64,000 bases of DNA. Source: Castanea sativa. Its lineage: Eukaryota > Streptophyta > Magnoliopsida > Fagales > Fagaceae. Under the pieces are notes generated by a model. The model was not told the origin of the DNA. It did no database searches and worked only from the letters and a program-made list of their open reading frames with translations. Within the stretch, counting starts at the first letter, position 1. Each line of letters opens with the position of its first letter. The translations under genes were made by a program, and so were the position numbers. Of the stretch, positions 48,305 through 58,619 are shown in pieces. The DNA is taken from contig NC_134019.1 of assembly GCF_040712315.1 (NCBI RefSeq), positions 36,055,873 to 36,119,872 on the forward strand, in the 5' to 3' direction.

Positions 48305-48971
48305 TGATGATGCGAAGAAAATCAGTAGGCTGGATGCTTCGGACTGGAAAGGACTACTGGTTCTTTCTACGGCCTGAAAAAGAAAGAAAACCGTATCAAA
48401 GGCGACCGGGGCTGCCGGCCGAAAATCCTCCGATGGTAAAGTTAGTTTTTTCCTCTAAGTTATTTGAGTTCCAACTTTTTTGGAGTAAAAACTGAACATA
48501 CCTTGGGTTTGTCTGAAACAGCCTTTATATAGTGTTATCATAGGCGGTTACCAAAATTGGAACTTCTCCTGGCTTCAAGGAGAGATAGAAATCAAACGTA
48601 ACTTGCATAACCGTTTGGAAGTTATGCTCTTGTTTCACAACGGATACCTGGCGGTTATGCGTGGGATAAGGGATTATCATATCTCATTTGGAGATTTTTC
48701 TAAGTGTGACACCCTCGTCCTTGAGTTCCTTAGTTGGGCGTGCTTTGTTTCACACGCGGGGGCTGCCTCGCCTAACGGGTGAATTTACTCAAGACGAGGA
48801 TGTCGACACTCTGGACGAGTGCATCACCCTGACGGTGCGTACCTCATCTTGAGTTCTTCTTCCCTGGACGAGGCACTTGTAGGTAAGTTTCTGAGGGCGT
48901 TTACGGTAGTAGGTGGGCTATGGACGACCTGTATGGACGGCTTGGAGATGGGCTAAATCATTCTCCTATCA
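48305..48971 (-). repeat. 3' LTR of gypsy element 2 (667 bp)
   Basis: Starts TGATGATGCG and ends TCTCCTATCA. It differs from the other LTR at about nine positions counted by eye, with no length change. On the minus strand it has a TATA box (CTATATAAAGG, 48522-48532). Confidence 0.97.
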
Positions 48972-48983
48972 GTTGCCCCCTGT
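48972..48983 (-). other. Polypurine tract of gypsy element 2
   Basis: On the minus strand ACAGGGGGCAAC lies directly against the 3' LTR, in the correct place for plus-strand priming. Confidence 0.75.
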
Positions 48984-49145
48984 TCTAAGGTCGTCCAAAG
49001 TTCTTTTGTTTCTTGGACTTGTTTCAACATATTACTCCACGTGTCTCAAAGTAAGGGACGAAGTTACAAAGGCTTCATATTATGTCACGTGTCATTACTT
49101 ACCCGGGTTAACCGTTGTGTTGGTTTGGGTTTTCGAGGAGGTCGC

Positions 49146-49206
49146 CACGTGGTTCTTCCTGATTGGTCATTACGTTCTGGGTTTTACTTTTCAACGCCTA
49201 TAAATA
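49146..49206 (+). promoter_or_regulatory. Promoter of the antisense gene: G-box and TATA box
   Basis: CACGTG at 49146-49151 and TATAAATA at 49199-49206, 160 bp before the start codon at 49366. Further ACGTG words occur at about 49035 and 49085. These lie inside the retrotransposon, outside the LTR, and face opposite to gag-pol. Confidence 0.65.
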
Positions 49207-49365
49207 GTGGATTTCCTCCCCTACCCTCCTCATTTTTAAAATTCTCTCGTTTGACATCTCTCGTCCATCGCCTCGTCTAGGAGTATTCCAGCGTCCTTTA
49301 GTTTTCTTCGTCTAAAGCCAGGTATTTTCTCTACGCTCGTTTTAGGCTTCCCTTACATTTCCAAA

Positions 49366-51559
49366 ATGTCCGAAAGTTTTTCTTCGTCTAGCAATAGCGT
49401 TGATAGGGAGATAGATGAATATCGCAACACAACTAGCTATAGTGGCTCTAGTAGTGACAGCAGTAGGAGTAGTGGTAACACCACAGACGAGTATGTTTCT
49501 GGGGTTCCTGGGGTTCCCTTAGAAGTTTTCCAGGAAGAATTTAGGACGAGGGTAGCATCTGGGTCTAGGGCTGGTCCTTCTAGAGCGCCCTCGTCCACTA
49601 GAAGGGACGAGGTTGAGACTGTATGGCTACCGCGCTGTTGGGGTTCCAGCCAAGACAGACGAGAGAAAATTAGCGTCCCTTAGAAGTTGGTACCAAATCC
49701 CGGACGAGCTAAATCCTAGATTGGCCGTCCGTGATGAGTGGTGTTGCCAACCTCATTTTGGCATTGGGGTTTATGAAGCCTATCTTCTAGGGGGTCTTAG
49801 GCTGCCTCTCAATGCTTTTGCCAGGGAGTTGCTTACTAGGTTAGGTATAGGTTTATGTCAATTAAATCCTAATGCATGGAGACTAGTTGTTTCTATGCAA
49901 ATTTTGTGGAGAGAGGTTTTCGAAGGGGACTGTCCTCTTACCATGGACGAGTTCCTTTTTTGTTATAAACCCTCTGAAATTAGTCAATCTCGTGGCTTTT
50001 ATCAATTCACGGCCAGGAGAAAAGACTGTAGGATAATTAAATCTTTGGTTACCTCAGATAGGAGTTGGAAGACGGAGTTCTTCTTCGTCTCAGGTTTTTG
50101 GGCAGGACGCCCTGCTGATGTGGGCAGGGATTCATTTCCCCCATATACAGGAGATTTAGGGAACCTTCGTCCTGAAGGTATGCTCACCACTACTGTAGCA
50201 TCGCCTTCATTACATATCTTTCTGGGCTAATTTCTTCGTCCTTGTTGCAGGTGTTAGGAGGCCGTCGTTGAGCAAGTTCCATCTAGGACGCGTTCAAAAG
50301 GCTCGTCTTCACCCAGAGAGGGACTTTCATACCTTAGTCACTCTCCAGCGTCTTGCGACTTGGGGACTTGGCCCCGAGCCCTCTCCAGAAGCCTTAGCCC
50401 ACGAAATTACAGTCCGTCGACGTGAGTTCTCGTCTTGCACTTTCTCTTTTTCTTTTTTCTTTTTTTTTTCTTTTTTTTTTAATTAATTAATTAATTTATT
50501 TTTATTTTTATTTTACACTTATTATTGCTATTTATTTTAGGGATGGCTACAATGAAGGAAAACAAAGGTAAAGGGGTCGTGGACGAACGTGGCAAGCAAG
50601 ACAGCGAGGCTAGGGGTCGTCCTGCTGTGGGGGATAAGAGGAGTCTGTCAAAGGCCATCAACCTTGACAACCTCCCCAGCAGAAGAGCCAAGCACAGAAA
50701 GTCGTCCAAGGCTGGGGTCGTCTCTCCTGCTGTCCCTGTTCCTCCTCCACCACCGTCCGTCCAGATCTTCGACGTGGAGTCGTCTGAGCCTGCTCCCACT
50801 CCACCGTCCAAGACCAGCGTTCCTGCCTCGTCCCAACCTCCCGTTGATGTTGTGCCCAACCTCCTCGAGAGTGAGGGCTTGGCTTGGGAGAGGTTCCAAC
50901 AGGCAGTGTCTGACGAGGACGTGGCTGCATGCTACAACATGTCCTTGAAAGATTTTGAGCACTCGGGTGTCCACGATCTTTTCAAGGTAATTGACACAAA
51001 TTTGTTCTCGTCGTTAGCTTTTTATGCTTGATACAAAAATTCTTATTTGTTTGTGCAGGCCATGTCCAAGTTTATAGCTGCGTCTAGGCAGGCTACTGAG
51101 TTGGACAGGACGAGGCTGCTATTGGAGAGGAGGATCAAGGAGGTCAAGGATGAGTGCAAGAGCTGGGCTGAGACGGCTGCTGAGGCTAAGGACGCCGCCA
51201 AGGATTTGCTAAACCTCGTCGAGGAATTAAAGGCTGATGCAGTGGAAAAGGACTCTCGTCTTGACCACTTTCAAAAGAAGACCGACGAGCTAAGCAATTC
51301 CCTTATGAGGGCTAAGGACGAGGCCGTGGAGGAGTTCAGGGCTTCGAAGCAGTTTACGGACCTTCTGGACGCCAACTATGCGGCTGGATTTGAAGACTTT
51401 CGCATGGAGGCGAAAGAAAAGTTTCCAGAAGTTGATTTCAGTCCTATCGTCCTTCAACTTGGAGGTGCTGCTAGTTCTTTTCTTCAGACTAGCTCTGAAG
51501 ATGTCAATGTTGAAGACGATGCCTCTACCAAGCCTGCTGAAGACGACCCTAATGCCTGA
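49366..51559 (+). pseudogene. Antisense spliced gene of a Tat element, 'putative gypsy type transposon' family, with one extra base
   Basis: Four exons: 49366-50177, 50251-50421, 50541-50986 and 51059-51559, with introns of 73, 119 and 72 bp, all GT-AG. Exon 1 begins with a Ser-rich N-terminus (MSESFSSSSNSVDREIDEY), and near 49612 the frame moves by one base. Discounting that base, all four exons form exactly 643 codons. The central region (RLPLNAFARELLTRLG, QLNPNAWRLVVSMQILWREV, FYQFTARRKD, EFFFVSGFWAG, then RLATWGLGPEP across the junction) matches the plant family annotated as putative gypsy-type transposon (Transposase_28, from recall). Exon 3 is Pro/Ser-rich with basic runs; exon 4 is a predicted coiled coil rich in Ala/Glu/Lys. 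Function in the element is unknown. Intact introns suggest it was under selection until recently. Confidence 0.8.
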
Positions 51560-52517
51560 TGCCTGTTGTTTGAAAATTTTTATCATTTGTTCAAGTGTTT
51601 TCTTCTTGTCTTTTTTTTTTTTTTTAAATGTATAAGAGTACATTTGTTTCGTCCTGAGTACTTTTGACGGCTTTATAAACAATGCCTTTCAGGGCTTACT
51701 TCTCAAGGGTTTTTGGACGGTGGTCGTTCACCCTTTTATTGTTTAATGGATGTTTATTTTCAGTTATCATTATTGTTGTTCCATGGACGAGTGTGTGTAT
51801 TTTTTTTATTCAATTGCCTTTTAAGCAATGTTCCCCAGTGTTGGGTGATTGTTTACACGATGCCCTTATGGACGATTAGCTTAGGACGATCATGACCGTC
51901 TCGACCATATGCTCGTCGTTAGAACGCAGGTGTTAATGCCTACTTCCCTTCTTAGATGAGTAAGCCCTGGCTAAGGAAAACTTGGACGAGCATGGCTTAG
52001 CATTTTTGCTTTATCCTCATTATTTTTTAAGGAAAGCTTGGACGAGCATGCCTTAGCATTGTTGCTTTATCCTCATTCTTTTTTGAGGAAAGCCTGGACG
52101 AGCATGCCTTAGCATTTTTGCTTTATCCTCATCCTTTTTTAAGGAAAGCTTGGACGAGCATGGCTCAAAGCTTAGACGAGTTTGCCTTCGTCCAGAGATT
52201 TTATTTGTCTAAGGCTTTTGCCTCGTCCGTGGATATTATCAGGGAAACTGGAATTCAAGTACGTAATAAATCCAAACCATATTATTACATGAACATTGTT
52301 CACGAACTTGGCACACGCTTATAAGCTAGTGCCTTATTAAGATATCAAGTACATAGCATCGTCTTTCATAAGCTAGTCTGCAAGTAGTGCAAAAGTTTAA
52401 GAACTAGTGCACTTTTATTCATAACACACCATAATAATAGTAAAAGCACAAGTAAATATAAGCAAACACGCAAATCACAACTGTAATTTTGCCACTAACT
52501 TCCCTCGTCCCTGCTCA
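51560..52517. other. Region between the antisense gene and pol
   Basis: Convergent 3' ends of the two transcription units. Contains the 56-bp tandem repeats (51973-52165) and no further ORF with features. Confidence 0.6.
51973..52165. repeat. Four-copy 56-bp tandem repeat
   Basis: Units start near 51973, 52029, 52085 and 52140, with TTGGACGAGCATG(G/C)CTTAG and TTGCTTTATCCTCAT; the last copy is partial. Located downstream of both the antisense gene and integrase. Confidence 0.9.
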
Positions 52518-54014
52518 TTACTGATAGTACTTTCGCAGATGTTCCACGTTCCAAGGATGTTCTAACTTCCGTCCATCCAGGGCTTCCAGGTAGTAGGACC
52601 CCTGCCTTTTGCAATTGATTACTTTGTAGGGTCCTTCCCAACTGGGTCCCAGTTTTCCATGAGCTGGGTTCCTGGTCGCCAAGGAGACCCTTTTGAGGAC
52701 AAGGTCCCCGACACTGAACCGTCTGGGCCTTACCATGGCGTCATGCTGTCTGGCCATGAGATTTTTGTATCTTGCTGTCCTTTGTTCCGCATCCATTCTT
52801 ACCTCATCAATGAGATCGAGGTCAAGGCGAAGTTGTTCCCCGTTGTCTTTCTCTTGGTACTTCATCACTCGGTGGCTTGCCATATGAACCTCTGCCGGTA
52901 TAACAGCTTCACTCCCATAGGCTAGTTTAAAAGGGGTCTCTCCTGTCGGAGTTCGTGCAGTCGTCCTATAGGCCCACAGAACACCAGGTAGCTCGTCTGG
53001 CCATATCCCTTTTGCCCCCTTAAGCCGAGTCTTGATGATTTTTAGCAGGGATCGGTTTGCTACTTCCGCTTGCCCATTTGCCTGTGGATGGGAGGGTGAA
53101 GAATAGTGATTCTTGATTCCAAAATGATTGCAAAAATCCCTGAAAGGTGCGTTGTCAAATTGACGTCCGTTGTCAGATACTAATACCCTGGGTACTCCGA
53201 ACCTGCATAGGATATTCTTCCATACAAAATTCTTCACGTTCTGCTGAGTGATTGCTGCAAGAGGCTCAGCTTCTACCCACTTGGTAAAGTAATCTATCCC
53301 TACCACCAAAAACTTCATTTGCCGGACTCCTATTGGAAAAGGACCCAGGATATCCAGTCCCCACTGTGCGAAGGGCCATGGGGCTGTCATTGGGGTCTGA
53401 TACTCTGACGGCTGTCTGGGCACATTGCTATAACGCTGGCATTGGTCACATATCTTGACATAGGCTTTAGCGTCTGCCTGCATTGTTGGCCAATAGTAGC
53501 CGGCACGGACGATCTTATGGACGAGGGACCTTGCCCCTGAATGATTTCCACAGGATCCTTCATGAACCTCCCTCAGAACATAGTTTGACTCGTCAGGAGC
53601 CAAACATCTTAAGTAGGGTTGAGAAAAGCCTCGCTTGTACAACACCTCATTTACGATGACATACTTGGCCGACCTGACCCTTAACTTTCTCGCTTCATCC
53701 TTGTCTTCTGGAAGTCTCCCATCTTTGAGATAGATTATTATCGGACTCATCCAATTCTCTCCTCCTCCTATCTGCTGTATGTCGGGGATGTCTATGCTCG
53801 GCATGTACTGGATGTCGTCGAACTCGTCTATGACTCCTGCCGAGGCGGCTTTTGCCAATGCGTCTGCTTCAGCGTTCTCCTCCCTAGGAAGTTGAATAAA
53901 ACTTATGGCTGAGAATTTCCGGGCAAGGCGTTTCACTTTGTTAAGGTACTTCTTCATTCGATCTTCTTTGACATCGCACATCCCATTTACTTGGTTAATG
54001 ACCAGTTGAGAGTC
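52518..54014 (-). pseudogene. RNase H end and integrase of gypsy element 2
   Basis: Continues in the same frame as the RT segment after an in-frame UGA. Numbering from the first Met (53981): RNase H tail with Asp40 (AEADALAKAA), integrase zinc-binding HHCC at H140, H147, C178 and C181, and catalytic triad D210 (WGLDILGPFP), D270 (VSDNGRQFD) and E306 (ANGQAEVANR). The end has the GPY-like motif KLGPSWEGPYKV. No internal break, so the domain is intact but reachable only by reading through the stop. Confidence 0.92.
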
Positions 54015-55796
54015 TCATCTGATTGTTAACGACTCCGCCCCTAAGGACTTGGCCAATTCCAACCCCTTGAGTAGAGCCTCGTACTCAGCCTCGTTGTTGG
54101 TAGTTGGATATTGCAGACGGGCCGCATACTCCAGCTTGTCACCCTCAGGGGACTTTAGTACAATTCCAATCCCTCCTGCGTACAGTGTGGACGATCCGTC
54201 TACATTAACCACCCACATTTCATTTCTTTCGTCCTTGTTCAGGTCGTCCTGACTGGGAGTGAATTCCGCAATGAAATCTACCAACGCCTGCGCTTTTATC
54301 GCGCTCCTTGGGAGGTACCTGACATCAAACTCGCTGAGCTCTACGGCCCACTGTACTAGCCGTCCAGCAGCTTCCAACTTGCTCATTGCCTTTTTTATGG
54401 GATGGTCCGTCAGGACGTTGATGACGTGTGCCTGAAAATAATGTCTTAACTTCCTGGAAGCCGTGATTAGTGCGAAGGCTAGTTTCTCCATCATTGGGTA
54501 TCGCCCTTCTGCCCCTCTCATCGCGTGGCTTGTGTAATAGACCGGCTTCTGGACTTTCCCCTCTTCTCTGACTAACGCTGAGCTTACTGCGTGTGTGGAC
54601 ACTGCCAAGTACAAATACAACTCTTCCCCAGGTACAGACGGACTCAACAGTGGTGCCGTCATTAGATATGTCTTCAAGTCTTGGAAGGCCTTCTGACACT
54701 CGTCCGTCCATTCAAAAGCCTTCCTAAGGACTTTAAAGAAAGGTAAACATTTGTCAGTAGCTTTCGATACAAACCTGTTGAGGGCGGCGACTCGTCCAAA
54801 GAAGAGACCGGACTTCCTTGATATTTTTTGGTGGCTCCATGTTCGCATCGCCTGGATTTTATCTGGATTCGCCTCAATTCCTCTGTGCGACACCATAAAC
54901 CCCAAGAATTTACCCGATGAAACCCCGAAAGCACACTTGCTCGGATTTAATTTCATGTGGTACCGTCGCAATGTATCAAAAGTCTCTTGAAGGTCGTCAA
55001 GATGTTTATCCTCGTCCTGGCTCTTTACTAGCATGTCGTCCACATAAACCTCCACATTTCGCCCGATTTGAGGACGGAACATATGGTTAACCAGCCTTTG
55101 GTAGGTCGCCCCCGCATTCTTCAAACCGAAGGGCATAACATTGTAGCAATACAACCCTTGGCTCGTGACGAATGAGGTTTTCTCCTGATCCGCTTCATTC
55201 ATCTGAATCTGGTTATACCCTGAGAAAGCGTCCATGAAGCTAAGTATCCTGTGGCCGGCCGTCGAGTCCACTAACTGGTCAATGCGCGGCAATGGGTAGC
55301 TATCCTTGGGGCATGCCTTGTTTAGATCAGTGAAATCCACGCACATCCGCCACTTCCCATTGGCTTTCTTGACCATGACTACGTTCGCCAACCAGTCTGG
55401 GTAATGAACTTCTCGGATAAACTTCGCAGCGACCAACTTCTGAACCTCTTCCTTAATGGCGTTGTCTCGCTCGGGAGCAAAAACTCTTCTCTTCTGACGC
55501 ACTGGTTTCGAATAGGGACATACGTTCAGGCTATGGGTAATGACGCTCGGATCGATGCCTGGCATGTCCTCATGACTCCATGCAAAGACATCGAGGTTTT
55601 TCTTCAGAAACCGAATCAAAGCGTGCTTTGCCCCCGTTTCCATGCTAGCCCCCACTCTGGTAGACTTCTCGGGCTGGTTATCGTCCAAAGGGACATCCTC
55701 TAATGCTTCGGTGGGCTCGCCCACAACCCTCCTTCCGTCTATACTCATAGCCTCGCATATGCTCGTCCATGGCCGCATAGCTAAGTAGCATTCTCT
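54015..55796 (-). pseudogene. Reverse transcriptase and RNase H of gypsy element 2
   Basis: Frame runs from about 55796; the first Met is at 55778. RT spans about residues 115-290: KWRMCVDFTDLNKACPKDSY, FMDAFSGYNQI, MPFGLKNAGATYQ, and the catalytic YVDDM at 245-249. RNase H begins about residue 525 with VNVDGSS and includes the NNEAEYEAL motif. It ends at a UGA (54017-54015) inside RNase H, one substitution away from a sense codon, with the same frame continuing into integrase. Confidence 0.93.
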
Positions 55797-57744
55797 CGGC
55801 GGCCCACCGGTCTCCTTGTACCTGGCCTACTCCGTGCTCTGTCGGGAATTTGATGGACAGGTGGTAGGTAGAGGTCACTGCTTTCCAGCTGTTCAATGTT
55901 GGCCTTCCAATAATCGCATTGTATGACGATGCACAATCAACAACAAGGAAATTCACCTCCTTGGTTATCTGCTGCGGATATGTTCCGACGACCACTGGCA
56001 GCGTGATGGTGCCGACAGGTTGCACCTTCATTCCCCCGAATCCTACCAACGGCGAGTTCACTGGTCGAAGCTGATCTCGTCCTAGTCTCATTTGTTGGAA
56101 TGCGGGGTAGTAGAGAATGCCTGCGGAGCTGCCATTGTCTATCAGTACCCTCCTGGTCGTGTAATCAGAGATGAGTAGGGTGATGACTATCGCGTCATCG
56201 TGGGGGTGGTGAACTCGTCCTGCCTCCTCGTCTGTGAAAGTAACAGCCTGTTGGTCTAACTCCCTCGTCCTTAGAGGTCGTCCAGACTGTTGGATGTTCT
56301 GCACCACCTTTAGGTATGTCTTCCTTGACTTGGACGACTGCGCCGTCGAGCTTCCTCCTATAATTACCCTTATTTCCCCTAGTGGGGGGCGTGATGATTC
56401 TTCCACCTTGGCCTTCATTTTCTCATCTCTCTGGTCTCGTCCAAGGAAATTCCTCAATTTTCCTTGTCTAATGAGATTTTCTATCTGCTGCTTCAAGTCA
56501 AAGCACTCGTCCGTATCATGTCCATGGTCCCTGTGAAAACGGCAGTACTTGCTCCTATTACGCTTGTTGGGGTCCCCCTTCAATTTGTCCGGCCACTTCA
56601 AGGACGGATCATCCTTGATCTGCATAAGAACCTGCTCTAACGGCATAGTCAAAGGCGTGTATTGCTGATTCCTCGCGGAGGAACTGGCCTTCTTACCATC
56701 CTTATCTTTTCTCTCGTCTACTCGAACTTTCTTTGGACGAGGTCCCTGGTCCGGATAGCGATGGTGGCCCATTTCCAAGCGTTCTGCCCTTTTTCTTTTC
56801 TTGGCTATGATAGCGTCTTCAGCATTCATAAAATTCTGGGCTGAATGGACAAGCTCAACCATAGTCTGTGGTTCCTGCTCGTAGAGCTTATGAATGAACA
56901 AGTCAGAATTAACCCCATTGTGGAAAGCGGCCAGCAATAACTTGTCATCCATCTCGTCCACCGTTAAGGCTTCTCTGTTAAACCGGGTGATAAAAGACCG
57001 CAAACTCTCATTGTCCCCTTGCTCTATGGTCAGAAGGCTAGAGGAGGAACGCTTGTGACGCTGTCCTCCAATGAAGTTGTTGACAAACAGTTTACTTAGT
57101 TCTTCAAATGATCCCACTGAGTTTTGGGGAATCTTGCTGAACCACACTCGCGCTGGTCCCTTGAGTGTGGTGGGAAAAGCTCTGCACATGATCTCATCTG
57201 GGACCCCCTGTAGGTGCATGGTCGTCTTGAAAGTTGCAATATGATCGCAAGGATCGCGATTTCCATCGTACGAGTCTAGAGAAGGCATTTTGAACTTTGG
57301 GGGTAGAGGGTGACTGTTGATGGAAGCTGTGAAAGGGGAGTCCGTTCGGTGGACCATATCATCTACTGGGTTTGCTCGCCTCATATTTTCCCTCATTTCC
57401 TCCATGGCTTTTCTCATCTGGTCCATTTCTTTTTCCAAGTGCGGCACCCTTCTTGAAGCGGTACCCCTTGTTTGATCTTCGGACTCTACATCTTCCCCTC
57501 CTCCTTCCTGACTTGGGGCCCTCCCCTCCGTATGTCCTTGACGTTGCCTCCTGAGGTTGATCTCCTTATTCAACTCCTGATTCTGACGCGTCAGTTCTGC
57601 CATAGCGGCAGCCATGGATTGTATGTGCTGAATAGAAGGCGGTTGCATTACAGGCGCTGATCTGCGATCGCGAAGGGGATTGCTGGAGGCATCCCTACTC
57701 TCCTGGTGGCCTGGGCTGGTAGCCCTTGATCTTGTTCGAACCAT
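55678..57744 (-). CDS. gag-protease polyprotein of gypsy element 2
   Basis: A 688-residue ORF starting MVRTRSRATSPGHQESRDAS, just inside the PBS. A coiled-coil-prone segment (about 45-125) precedes the retrotransposon gag domain (FKTTMHLQGVPDEIMCRAFP, PARVWFSKIP, FITRFNRE). The Cys/His knuckle CRFHRDHGHDTDEC lies near residue 400, and the aspartic protease active site DNGSSAG starts at Asp536. The frame is equivalent to the polyprotein only down to about 55798; there an extra base moves the pol frame by one, and the last ~40 residues are off-frame. In related elements gag and pol are commonly one frame, so a mutation is more likely than programmed frameshifting, but both are possible. Confidence 0.92.
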   Translation of the reverse strand: MVRTRSRATSPGHQESRDASSNPLRDRRSAPVMQPPSIQHIQSMAAAMAELTRQNQELNKEINLRRQRQGHTEGRAPSQEGGGEDVESEDQTRGTASRRVPHLEKEMDQMRKAMEEMRENMRRANPVDDMVHRTDSPFTASINSHPLPPKFKMPSLDSYDGNRDPCDHIATFKTTMHLQGVPDEIMCRAFPTTLKGPARVWFSKIPQNSVGSFEELSKLFVNNFIGGQRHKRSSSSLLTIEQGDNESLRSFITRFNREALTVDEMDDKLLLAAFHNGVNSDLFIHKLYEQEPQTMVELVHSAQNFMNAEDAIIAKKRKRAERLEMGHHRYPDQGPRPKKVRVDERKDKDGKKASSSARNQQYTPLTMPLEQVLMQIKDDPSLKWPDKLKGDPNKRNRSKYCRFHRDHGHDTDECFDLKQQIENLIRQGKLRNFLGRDQRDEKMKAKVEESSRPPLGEIRVIIGGSSTAQSSKSRKTYLKVVQNIQQSGRPLRTRELDQQAVTFTDEEAGRVHHPHDDAIVITLLISDYTTRRVLIDNGSSAGILYYPAFQQMRLGRDQLRPVNSPLVGFGGMKVQPVGTITLPVVVGTYPQQITKEVNFLVVDCASSYNAIIGRPTLNSWKAVTSTYHLSIKFPTEHGVGQVQGDRWAAERMLLSYAAMDEHMRGYEYRRKEGCGRAHRSIRGCPFGR

Positions 57745-57779
57745 TCAACCTTTTGTCTGGGATAGAATAACAAGTGTTT

Positions 57780-57797
57780 TCCCCACAGACGGCGCCA
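57780..57797 (-). other. Primer binding site of gypsy element 2
   Basis: On the minus strand TGGCGCCGTCTGTGGGGA, two bases inside the 5' LTR. This PBS type is common in Tat elements. Confidence 0.85.
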
Positions 57798-57799
57798 AC

Positions 57800-58466
57800 T
57801 GATGATGCTTAGAAAATCAGTAGGCTGGATGCTTCGGACTGGAAAGGACTACTGGTTCTTTCTACGGCCTGAAAAAGAAAGAAAAGCGTATCAAAGGCGA
57901 CCGGGGCTGCCGGCCGAAAATCCTCCGATGGCAAAGTTAGTTTTTTCCTCTAAGTTATTTGAGTTCCAACTTTTTTGGAGTAAAAACTGAACATACCTTG
58001 GGTTTGTCTGAAACAGCCTTTATATAGTGTTATCATAGGCGGTTACCAAAATTGGAACTTCTCCTGGCTTCAAGGAGAGATAGAAATCAAACGTAACTTG
58101 TATAACCGTTTGGAAGTTATGCTCTTGTTTCACAACGGATACCTAGCGGTTATGCGTGGGATAAGGGATTATCATATCTCATTTGGAGATTTTTCTAAGT
58201 GTGACACCCTCGTCCTTGAGTTCCTGAGTTGGGCGTGCTTTGTTTCACACGCGGGGGCTGCCTCGCCTAACGGGTGAATTTACTCAAGACGAGGATGTCG
58301 ACACTCTGGACGAGTGCATCACCCTGACGGTGCGTACCTCGTCTTGAGTTCTTCTTCCCTGGACGAGGCACTTGTAGGTAAGTTTCTGAGGGCGTTTACG
58401 GTAGTAGGTGGGCTATGGACGACCTGTATGGACGACTTGGAGATGGGCTAAATCATTCTCCTATCA
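57800..58466 (-). repeat. 5' LTR of gypsy element 2 (667 bp)
   Basis: TGATGATGCT ... TCTCCTATCA on the plus strand. The minus-strand TATA box (CTATATAAAGG) at 58017-58027 would drive gag-pol. Confidence 0.97.
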
Positions 58467-58619
58467 TTCTTAAACATTTTTTTCTTCACTTTTGGTGTAT
58501 TATGTAGCTAAAAACCTTGCATAAACAGGGAAAAAATTTCCCAACTAGCAAAATTAAGGGCAAACCAATAAATAAGAGGCTACAGGGGACTTCAAGAAAG
58601 ATTACTCTTTTATTGTTAA

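Larger units (their letters stand above)
48305..58466 (-). mobile_element. Full-length Ty3/gypsy element 2 (Tat lineage) with antisense gene
   Basis: A 10162-bp element with equal-length LTRs, 5-bp target duplication, PBS, PPT, and gag-protease-RT-RNase H-integrase in that order on the minus strand. A spliced gene on the plus strand lies between integrase and the 3' LTR. Size, gene order, the gag knuckle CRFHRDHGHDTDEC and the extra antisense gene point to the Tat lineage. gag-pol carries one frame change and one stop, so autonomous movement of this copy is doubtful. Confidence 0.95.

Noticed and set aside
50491..50974. Minus-strand ORFs of 90-122 codons
   Set aside because: Shadows of exon 3 of the antisense gene, whose frame fits splice phases exactly.
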